Positions 58,273-64,000 of a stretch of 64,000 nt of DNA are shown here, piece after piece (the stretch's first letter is position 1; each line of letters opens with the position of its first letter). The stretch spans positions 101,806,083 to 101,870,082 of the forward strand of contig NW_023604861.1 of assembly GCF_014898055.3 (NCBI RefSeq), read 5' to 3'. The DNA comes from Talpa occidentalis (taxonomy: Eukaryota; Chordata; Mammalia; Eulipotyphla; Talpidae). The notes beneath the pieces are model-generated. The model ran no database searches, was not told the DNA's origin, and saw only the letters and a program-made list of their open reading frames with translations. Both the position numbers and the translations under genes were made by a program.

Positions 58273-58989
58273 CTCAAGCACTAGTTATTGACCACCTCAG
58301 GACTTCAGTCCCCAAGCCCTCAGGAAACCTGGTTGTCTGCCATCCCCTCTGCCCACCACCACCACTTAGCCACATCATAGAAGCACAATCTCGTTCCATT
58401 ACTTACTATGTGACCACCAGCCAATCACCCCCAATTGACCTGTCTGTCACACCTGCATGCAAGGACGTGAGTAGTCACTAGCGTCTCCCTGTGTCCTGGG
58501 CGCGCCAGCCCCCACGAGCCAGGCCACCGCGAGGCATGCACCTGCAGCGCGCTCCTGGCCGGGGAGGCTTACCTTCTCGTGGGTGGACACGGTGGCCAGA
58601 CAGCCCCAGGCGCTGGCGTGGGCCAGGAAGCGGGCGGTGCCGGGGCGCAACCTGGGGCCGCTCTCGCGCGGGTAGGAGAACATCCCGGGGGGCGCAGGGG
58701 GCGGCCTGGCGCGGGCGGTGCCCGCGGGGGGCGGCAGGTGCGAGTCTTCCTTGTGCGCCGAGGCGGGGAAGCTCTGCTGCCAGATGCTACCGGAGTCCTC
58801 CAGCAGCGCGGGCAGCGCTTCCTCGGTGGAGGTGCTGTCCAGTTCCTCTTCCACCTCGTTGGTGACAGCCCAGGACACCGAGCTCACGATCACATAGCCC
58901 GCGGCCGGGGACAGCAGGGCGCTGCAGCACAGCAGCCAGGAGAGGTGGGTCCCGGGCCGCACCCGCAGCTGGCCTCCGCGAACGGACAT
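37832..58989 (-). CDS. CREG2: CREG2, complete coding region in four exons
   Basis: Cellular repressor of E1A-stimulated genes 2 is a secreted or ER-retained glycoprotein with an FMN-binding split-barrel (pyridoxamine-phosphate-oxidase-like) fold. It is described as largely brain-expressed. The joined coding exons (58989-58573, 55784-55615, 40377-40264, 37979-37832) give 417+170+114+148 = 849 bp, 282 residues plus TGA. All six internal splice sites follow GT-AG and the phases (0, 2, 2) agree. Residues 1-31 hold a basic N-terminus and hydrophobic LSWLLCCSALLSPAAG signal. Residues 32-118 form a low-complexity acidic then Pro/Arg-rich linker. The split barrel starts near residue 120 (FLAHASAWGCLATVSTHEK) and ends with the conserved REEYFKAVPRKA tail. 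A sequon (NST) lies at N158. Human CREG2 is about 290 residues as I recall; the difference lies in the linker. CREG1 is excluded by the long N-terminal linker. Confidence 0.97.
38708..38850 (-). mobile_element. L1 3' UTR relic in CREG2 intron 3
   Basis: TTTTGAAATAATCTTAAACT and a CAAAGAAGTTGACAGTACAG stretch match the reverse of L1M-type 3' UTR. Confidence 0.55.
39248..39263 (+). repeat. (AC)n microsatellite
   Basis: Eight AC/CA units after GCACGTG. Confidence 0.85.
39725..39910 (+). mobile_element. MER5-like hAT relic
   Basis: Starts CTACAGCAGGGGTCTGAAGC, contains TTTTATCTCCAAGGAATCCC and ends CCCTGAGAAACACTGCT, the expected terminal-repeat style. Confidence 0.5.
40264..40377 (-). CDS. CREG2: CREG2 exon 3
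   Basis: The 114-bp exon follows a TCCTCCCATACAG acceptor and precedes a rather weak GTTTGT donor, phase 2 on both sides. It completes R196 and encodes KNIVDPEDPRCARLTITGQ followed by the EEIEFAKQALFS helix segment. It is flanked by a 15.2-kb intron 2 and a 2.3-kb intron 3. Confidence 0.96.
40811..40991 (+). mobile_element. tRNA-derived SINE (type A), 3' end lost
   Basis: The head and body are clear up to CCCACTCTG, then unrelated sequence follows with no A-tail. It lies 430 bp upstream of CREG2 exon 3 in transcript terms. Confidence 0.87.
42195..42652 (+). mobile_element. MLT1-like MaLR LTR
   Basis: Ordered matches to MLT1: GACCCCTCAAAGATGTCTAC, a CAGGGTCCAATGTTATCAC block, CACCTTGATTTTAGCCC, CCTCCAGAACTGTATGCCAC and AATAAATTTGGTTTGTTTTA, ending CTATGGCAGCCAGAGGAAAC. 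Confidence 0.75.
42738..42805 (+). repeat. 68-bp direct repeat, copy 1
   Basis: 65 of 68 bases match 43905-43972; flanks differ. Confidence 0.9.
43905..43972 (+). repeat. 68-bp direct repeat, copy 2
   Basis: Core TAAGCAAATGCAACAGCAG and GGGGATGCTGTGTACTCTGG shared with 42738-42805, 1167 bp away. Confidence 0.9.
44762..45080 (-). mobile_element. tRNA-derived SINE (type B2)
   Basis: Tail-extended copy with ATAGAGGCATG and a long TTTG-repeat tail. Perfect duplication TCACTGTCTCAATTTA at 44746-44761 and 45081-45096. Confidence 0.93.
45230..46290 (-). mobile_element. L1 LINE 3' part, decayed, split by a SINE
   Basis: Reversed L1 text: GGCTGAATAATATTTCATTG, GGTTGTTTCCACGACCTAGC, and after the SINE CACCAACTTACATGCCCATC and CCACCCTCTCCAGCATGTGT. 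Inactive. Confidence 0.8.
45704..45979 (-). mobile_element. tRNA-derived SINE (type A) in L1
   Basis: Duplication TCTTATGKTAYTTTC at 45689-45703 and 45980-45994. Confidence 0.9.
46576..46847 (+). mobile_element. tRNA-derived SINE (type C)
   Basis: Head GGGCCTCCCCTGGTGGTGCA. The perfect duplication AAAAGCAAAAGGA lies at 46563-46575 and 46848-46860. Confidence 0.92.
46967..47570 (+). mobile_element. L1 LINE ORF2 end, decayed
   Basis: Forward L1 text: AATGAAATACCACTTCACAA, GATGAGGATGTGGTGGAACT, CAAAGATTCATAGCAGCATT and ATGCTAAGTGAAAGATACCA. Many stops. Confidence 0.8.
49147..49202 (+). repeat. Short tandem repeat, three units
   Basis: CATTTGTCAAAACTATC occurs at 49147, 49170 and 49186, with a 6-bp spacer after unit 1. 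Confidence 0.9.
49655..49922 (+). mobile_element. tRNA-derived SINE (type A)
   Basis: Duplication AAATAYGCTAATGA at 49641-49654 and 49923-49936. Confidence 0.92.
50821..51095 (+). mobile_element. tRNA-derived SINE (type A)
   Basis: Duplication CCTTWAGGTAACT at 50808-50820 and 51096-51108. Confidence 0.91.
51306..51785 (+). mobile_element. L1 LINE 3' end, decayed
   Basis: Forward text ATGGAATATTATTCAGCCAT, CTAAATAAGATAAGTCACAC, and the 3' UTR end TGTGCACCTGAAACTTACAT and CAATTAGATCTCATTTTAAA. Confidence 0.8.
52512..52627 (+). mobile_element. Short LTR relic with both ends, internally deleted
   Basis: Starts TGTTACAGGGAAAGGATGTC and ends GGGTTGCCCGGTAACA. Both ends match the 12486-13162 LTR while about 330 bp of middle is missing. 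The flanks AAAG/AAGG are a weak 4-bp duplication. Confidence 0.65.
52628..54850. other. Unassigned part of CREG2 intron 2
   Basis: Contains an AATAAAAAG hexamer at about 53551 after a compact unique block, which could be a further LTR, but no ends were found. The 118-codon frame at 53171-53527 has no recognised domain. Confidence 0.4.
54865..55130 (+). mobile_element. tRNA-derived SINE (type A)
   Basis: Perfect duplication AAAAAGTTTTTGAG at 54851-54864 and 55131-55144. It lies about 480 bp past the CREG2 exon 2 donor in transcript terms. Confidence 0.93.
55297..55500 (+). mobile_element. MIR
   Basis: Clear forward MIR: TCCTATGAGGTTGACATTAT, CTTTACAGATGAGGAAATTG and AACTTGCCTCAAATCACATA. Confidence 0.8.
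55615..55784 (-). CDS. CREG2: CREG2 exon 2
   Basis: The 170-bp exon starts after an acceptor TTTGGTGTGTGTTAG and ends at a GTAGAA donor in phase 2. It encodes residues 140-195, beginning MPGLPFGNCLPISDGP and ending LPESEGEFC. It carries the NST sequon and the VTPKDPVVADLMKNPMASL core of the split barrel. The human protein has IQGLPF where this one has MPGLPF (recalled). Confidence 0.96.
55884..56161 (+). mobile_element. tRNA-derived SINE (type A), antisense to CREG2, 100 bp before exon 2
   Basis: The perfect duplication AAAGAACACAGCAGCAGGG lies at 55865-55883 and 56162-56180. Relative to CREG2 transcription its T-run lies upstream of the exon 2 acceptor, with only 99 bp between element and exon. 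Confidence 0.93.
57174..57478 (-). mobile_element. tRNA-derived SINE (type A)
   Basis: Perfect duplication TCAAATGATGTGTTTTA at 57157-57173 and 57479-57495. Confidence 0.93.
58230..58272 (+). repeat. (TG)n microsatellite
   Basis: 43 bp of TG units with one TTTG interruption, in CREG2 intron 1. Confidence 0.95.
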
Positions 58990-59260
58990 CTTGCAGGCGG
59001 CGCGCCCTGCCTGGGGGACCGCCAGCAGCGCGCCAGCGGCCGGAGAGGGCGGCAGCGCCCCCCCGCGGCGGACGCGAGGAGCTGGCACCCGTTCCCACAA
59101 CCGCAGGATTCCTGGGTGGGGTCCCCAACCCCGGGGCGGGGGTCTTTTCAGCAATCAGCCCACGTTGAAAAGTCAAGGCTCCTGGAAGACCAGGTTCCAC
59201 TCGACAGCTACGCGCGCTGCACCCGCGGTGAACAGGGTCCTCATCGCGGGGTGTCCCTGG
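58480..59260 (-). promoter_or_regulatory. CREG2: CREG2 CpG island and promoter region
   Basis: A CpG-rich block covers exon 1 and about 270 bp upstream of the start codon, with GC-rich stretches and no TATA box. The long open frames on both strands here (for example plus-strand 58579-59466) are composition effects opposite the CREG2 exon. Confidence 0.8.
58573..58989 (-). CDS. CREG2: CREG2 exon 1 coding part (signal peptide, linker, barrel start)
   Basis: This exon has 139 codons, starting at the ATG at 58989 (A at -3) and ending at a GTAAGC donor (58572-58567), phase 0. The start was chosen because MSVRGG followed by LSWLLCCSALLSPAAGYVIV matches the family N-terminus. The frame stays open upstream to another ATG at 59154, but that extension is Pro/Arg-rich, lies before the signal peptide and is not part of the family. 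Confidence 0.96.
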
Positions 59261-59394
59261 ATGGGCTCCTTTCCTGCTGGGTGGCTCAGGTTCTGCAGCC
59301 AGACGGTGGGCGGTCAGATCCCGGCTCAAAACACTACTCCACTCAGGAGCTAATAGTTCTTCCCTGCATTTATACACTTCGCGTGATCCTGCCA

Positions 59395-59545
59395 AGTCTT
59401 TTAACCATTCTGTGTCCTAATTCTTCATTAGAAAGGGAGGTCTACAGTAGACTCTTACAGGGGTGAGGGATGGAAGGGTTAAATCAGTAAATTTTTGGAA
59501 GGACTTAGAACAGTGCTTGGCACGGAGTAAACATTGTATTTTTGT
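59395..59545 (-). mobile_element. MIR relic upstream of CREG2
   Basis: Reverse MIR text: CATTCTGTGTCCTAATTCTT, then AACAGTGCTTGGCACGGAGT and AAACATTGTATTTTTGTT. Confidence 0.6.
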
Positions 59546-59911
59546 TAGACGTAAAGGCAGAGATTGTTAGCATTTTATATAGGAGAAACAGACTAAACGG
59601 TGAGGTTGAAATTAGCACATAGCCCGTTCTTTCGCCAGTAAAGACATTGGCCATTTTACACTTTGCTATGATAGGACAACAGGACGGCACTGCCATCAGT
59701 TCATCGAAAAGCAGAATGAACTTGTTCACATATAGACGAAAATAAAGAGTAGCCAGTACATAGCAAGAAGGTGGCAGGCAGAATGGGCAGAAAACCCTGT
59801 ATGCATGTACCACGATTTTAAAACTTTTTTTTAAATTGATGGACGTTTGGGTAGTTTCCAGTAATAAAGTTTTATAGGTATCAAAATAATTTCGTTGTAG
59901 CAAAAAATTCA

Positions 59912-60200
59912 GATTCTGGTGGCCTAGGGGTTAAGTGTCAGTGCTATGGCTAGACGGCTGAGACTTTAATCCCTCACCCCTGTAATACCTCAGACCACTG
60001 AGGTCTGAGTTCCATCCCCGGCCAGGGAGCTACCCACATGGCGCAGCAGACCTCTCCTGTCTCGCCTGCTGCTCCCCTCAGCAGTGTGTTTCAGTGGATC
60101 TGCCTGTTCTGCTCCCCACTCTGTCTCCAGTGAATCCTCTCACCCCCTGCACCTCTGGCCTATACTCCAGTTTTTCTGTACATAAATAAATATTAAAAAA
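59912..60200 (+). mobile_element. tRNA-derived SINE (type A) with an altered head containing a hairpin
   Basis: The head lacks its first bases and carries about 60 extra bases before the B-box region. Within these, CTCAGACC (59989-59996) and GGTCTGAG (60002-60009) form an 8-bp inverted repeat. The body and tail are normal. Confidence 0.82.
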
Positions 60201-60754
60201 TAATAATTTAAAATTATTTATAGTTTCAAACTTATGTTTATGGTATCCACAATCTGCCTTACTAGGACCCATATTTTTCTTCTGTAGATTTTCTGTCTTG
60301 TTTCTAGTCCTCTTCAGAATTGTTGTGGATCAAAAGAACCTCAATAGCATTAGACTGCTTTAGAGATTTTGATAAATGTTACATTCTGTGGTAACTAGAT
60401 GGTCCATTGTATACCCCACCCCCTACCCTACCTACCTGCTCCTTTCCCCTGCCATTCAAAGCATTTTTCTACAGAAAGTCTACTTAGTGTCTCAATGATC
60501 TCCAAGCTTGCCCTCCATCTCACCCCAGATACCCTTTGTGGCATGACCTCTTTCTGGTCTTTATCTTATGAGGCTCCCTGTTACCTTCCACACGGTTAGC
60601 CTCTCTCTCCTCCAGAGCTTTTCTTACTTTTCTTTTCTACTCATCCGTGGCTTGGTCATACTTTTACACCTAACTTGACAGACCAAATATTCGCCTTTAG
60701 TACTCTTGCTTTCTTTCTCCCTCCCAGTCCCTGGGAAGATGTGCTCCAGTCATG

Positions 60755-60905
60755 GAGAGGCAATATTAAAAGCATGGACTCTGGATTTAATTAAATCCAA
60801 ACCCTGGTCAATTACCTCCTAAACATACATGCAAAATGCTATGACTTACATTTATCTCACTGGGTTGTTGTGGTTACAGAATGGGGCATCAGATGAGAAG
60901 CGTTT
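60755..60905 (-). mobile_element. MIR relic
   Basis: AAAGCATGGACTCTGGATTT and TCACTGGGTTGTTGTGGTTA follow the reverse MIR order. Confidence 0.5.
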
Positions 60906-60943
60906 TAATTTGAGAAATGCAAATCATCTAACCTTTGTATTTC

Positions 60944-61236
60944 TTTTTTTAAAAAAAGATATATTTATTTATGCATACAAGAACTGAGGTACAGGTCAGA
61001 GGTGTGGGGGTGTGAGAGGATTTACCAGGGACAGAGTGGGGAACAGACAGGTGGATTGACTGAAATACACTGCTGAGGGGAGCAGAGGGTGAGTCAGGAG
61101 AGGGGTGAGTGGGCGGGTGAGTCAGGTCTGCCACACCATGTGGGTAGCTCCCTGGTCCAGGATCAAACTCATGCTGCAGTGGCTGCAGGTAGCTTCATAG
61201 GTTGTGTCTTAACCCCCTGCGGCACCAGGGAGGCCC
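60944..61236 (-). mobile_element. tRNA-derived SINE (type A), with a short internal duplication
   Basis: Perfect duplication TCTAACCTTTGTATTTC at 60927-60943 and 61237-61253. A GGTGAGTCAGG-type segment is repeated at about 61088-61128. Confidence 0.92.
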
Positions 61237-61431
61237 TCTAACCTTTGTATTTCAAGAAAGAGAATGGAACATCCATTCCAATCTCTGAGTAGGGAAAATT
61301 TGGAAGAATGTTGCAGACTCTTGGCTCTCTCCTCATTCTGCTTCCCTTTGGCAGGAGGAGTGACTCATCTGATAGATGAGTTTGGGAAAAGGAACTCAAT
61401 GTGCTGCTCAGTGTCTGTAGGGCTATTCTTT

Positions 61432-61699
61432 TTTTTTTTTAAGATTTATTTATTTATGCATACAAGAGCTGGGGTACAGGCCAGAGATGGGAGGGGTGAG
61501 AGAATTTACCAGAGACAGAGTGGGGAACAGAACAGGCAGACTGCCTGGAATACTGCTGAGGGGAGCAGCGGGCGAGACAGGAGAGGTCTGCTTCTCCATG
61601 TGGGTTTCTCTCTGGCCGGCGGGGGATTGAACTCATGCTGCAGAGGTTGCGACTGCTTCATAGTGCGGTGCTTAACCCCTTGCGCCACCAGGGAGGCCC
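61432..61699 (-). mobile_element. tRNA-derived SINE (type A)
   Basis: Duplication TAGGGCTATTCTTT at 61418-61431 and 61704-61717, with GTTA between head and duplication. Confidence 0.91.
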
Positions 61700-62160
61700 G
61701 TTATAGGGCTATTCTTTATCTTTCCTAAAAGTCTGTCCACTGTTGTCTTCTTCCTTGGCTGAGCTGGCTGGACCCCGGAGGAGTGTGTGTTTTCCCTGTA
61801 TTGTTTGTGACTAGAGGAATAAATCCAGTGGCATAACTTAGTAGAAGTCCTAGTTGGTCATAATTGCCCCAATTATCTTTATCTCTGTTAAACTTTCTGA
61901 TTTTGATGTTTTATTTCCCAACTGGACCAAATGTCAAAAGAGATTGAAGGGGATGAATAATAATCATCTTTCAAACTTCATCACATAACTTGTACTGGGA
62001 CATGGTACATGCTCAATAGATGGTAACCATTATTATTTGCTTTCTGGACATTACCACTGAATATCAAACTGGTCATTTACACTCAACTTTTGGGAGACAA
62101 TTCTCTGTGGATTTCTTCCATTCTCCCAAGTCCAGAGTCCAGGTCTATTAGAATGTTCTT

Positions 62161-62432
62161 TTTTTTTAAAAATAATTGTTTATTTTTGCATACAAGAGCT
62201 GGGGTACAGGCTGGAGGCATGGGAGTGAGAGGATTCACCAGAGACAGAGTGGGGAACAGAACAGGCGGATTGACTGAAGTACACTGCTGAGGGGAGCAGC
62301 AGGTGAGTCAGGAGAGGTCTGCTGCGCCATGTGGGTTGCTCCTTGGCTGGCTGGGGATCGGACTCGCACTGCAGAGACTGTGGATAGCTTCATAGTGCTG
62401 TGCTTAACCCCATGTGCCCCCAGGGAGGCCCC
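62161..62432 (-). mobile_element. tRNA-derived SINE (type A)
   Basis: Duplication TAGAATRTTCTT at 62149-62160 and 62433-62444. Confidence 0.9.
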
Positions 62433-62444
62433 TAGAATATTCTT

Positions 62445-64000
62445 GATAAGCTAGAGATAGCATATCCTTCTAGAGAAATTTAAAGACCCATTTCCTCAGA
62501 GACACCATCCGTAGTCAAGATAAAACCCTTCCTTTTCTCTCCCCAGTGATGTGTGCTTACATTTCAGGGTATTACCAGCAGCCCTGAAAAAAAGCTGAGT
62601 CTCATAACTCAGAGTTCCTCTCCACATATGGGTAACCCATGACCTTCATTGTGTCGTCCTGTGAATTTGGGGGGGAAGGGAAGTGATGTAAGATGTTGTG
62701 TCAGATGTGTGCTGCAACAGAAAAGGACTCTCCCAATAGCAAATTCAATCAGGTTTGGTAAAAGAATAGTGATAAATACTTAATTTCAGAACACATTGCT
62801 ATGTATTTTTAGATCAAATATGTTTTCAGAAAATCTGCTGCAAGAATGTGAGTGGGTTTTCAACTATCATCGCCAACATTTATATTTCAGGACCTATGTG
62901 GGTATAACTTATATTACCATGAAGGAAAATGGATGCTTCTCTTTGTGTCAGCACCAGACTGACAATCATGATGTGCCTGGGGTGGGGCAGGGGGCAGGGT
63001 GGTGGTGGTGGTTGGGGGGTAGTAGAAATCTTCTGTCTGTACAGGTTTTATTATTCCTATTTTAAATTCCTGTTTCAGAAAATACAGTTGTCTCTATGTA
63101 ACTGAGGATCACATGTCTGTGTTTTATGTCAAGTTAAATTGTAATAATGTCACCATGGATGGTGGAATTTGTGCTCTTGATCAGTGTTCAGTGCTACACA
63201 GGTGACCTTGAGTGACTCATTTCTGCTGGGACATTGTGTCCCTAGTGGAACATTTTGGATGAATGATTTAGACATTATCACTGACATTGAATTAAACTTG
63301 AAAAGGTAGTTTGAAACTGATTGAAAACTTGTTATTTGACACTTCCTATGTCCACACCCTTTTCTAGTGTCCTCTATGTACTTTGCTTTGGTCAATAGGA
63401 TAGAAACACATTGACACAAGCAGGGGCATGAAAATGTGCATGTGTGTTCCACTTCCGCTCTTTTGGACACCGCCTGTCATGAGAACATGCACAAGCTAGC
63501 CTGCTGGAGGAAACTGGGAGTTGCACAAAGGAGAGCTGAGTCATCCCAGACCAGCCAGCCCTTAAGTTGCCTATTAGGGGCAGCAGAAGGCTGTCTGGGG
63601 CCAGTGGAGGTTCACCAGCCCAGATTAGCAGAACAGTCCATGCAAGGAACCATCTCTAGTAATTAAAATGTCCACTCCAGTGCAATAGCCAAGATGTCAA
63701 ATTTTATTTAAGGTAAAATGTTCTCCCTTTTCCTGGCTGTGAACGGCATTAGGTCTTGAGGGCTTTGGTTGGGGAGGTAGATGTGACTGAATGTCTCATT
63801 GCTTGGCCTCCTGCCTCAGCTCATCAGCGAGGCACAAAGAGAAGAAAAGCAAAGATGTAGGTGGTGGATGTAGGTCCATTCCCACACCAGCGTTCATTGA
63901 CCTGGTGGCTCTTCTTTTTCTCCCAGAACCCTTCTGTGTGTTCCTTAGCTATTGTCCCACCAGTGCAATCCCCGCAGTGTTGTATGGAGTGAGTCTCCAT
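62445..64000. other. Upstream flank of CREG2, nothing recognised
   Basis: Unique sequence with a short GGT-rich run near 62990-63020. Human RFX8 lies beyond CREG2 on this side (recalled), but no RFX8 exon was recognised before the window ends. Confidence 0.45.

Larger units (their letters stand above)
55785..58572 (-). other. CREG2: CREG2 intron 1
   Basis: This 2.8-kb GT-AG intron contains two SINEs (55884-56161 and 57174-57478) and a (TG)n run 300 bp past the donor. The rest (56181-57156, 57496-58229) is unassigned. Confidence 0.9.

Noticed and set aside
58579..59466. 295-codon plus-strand frame opposite CREG2 exon 1.
   Set aside because: It is the complement of a verified coding exon in a CpG island, with no known domain.
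1..64000. Regularly recurring repeats considered as a CRISPR-like array or tRNA cluster.
   Set aside because: The repeats are 200-320-bp SINEs with A-tails and individual target duplications, irregularly spaced. The tRNA-like heads lack a foldable full tRNA.

Overview
This is eukaryotic nuclear DNA from a placental mammal. It holds split genes with GT-AG introns, two promoter CpG islands, and ancient mammalian repeats (MIR, L2, L1, MLT1-like and MER5-like). About 42 copies of one tRNA-derived SINE family occupy roughly 17% of the window by my estimate. The SINE has an A box near TGGTGGCGCAG, a B box GGTTCGATCCC, a long unique body and an AATAAATAAATCTTTAAA tail. It is not Alu, B1/B2, Bov-tA/CHR, CAN or PRE-1. 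From memory it looks most like the Rhin-1 type of rhinolophoid bats, so a laurasiatherian and possibly a horseshoe or roundleaf bat is my inference; the species is not proven.

Two protein genes are present, both on the minus strand and in the same order as RNF149-CREG2 on human 2q11.2 (recalled). RNF149 is represented by its promoter, CpG island and exon 1 (9257-9710); positions 1-9256 are taken as the start of its intron 1. CREG2 is complete, with coding exons at 58573-58989, 55615-55784, 40264-40377 and 37832-37979. Splice phases agree throughout and join to a 282-residue secreted-glycoprotein reading frame.

The space between the genes (about 10.2-37.8 kb) and the CREG2 introns hold SINEs, several nested or truncated, plus at least three LTR elements whose TG...CA ends and short target duplications can be read, older LTR-like repeats near 16.4-18.3 kb, and decayed L1. 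A strong CTCF-type motif beside a G-quadruplex-type run at 29.25-29.33 kb is the best candidate intergenic regulatory site.

I found no bacterial-type operon, CRISPR array, toxin, viral coding region or new gene system. The most unusual structure is a perfect 216-bp inverted repeat (12348-12563 and 12903-13118). One arm spans the boundary of a solo LTR and the other lies inside that same LTR. It is either a very recent template-switch rearrangement or an assembly artefact. Next in interest are a head-only SINE insertion with its own A-tail and perfect target duplication, a tail-extended SINE subfamily, and an adjacent SINE pair sharing a private substitution.
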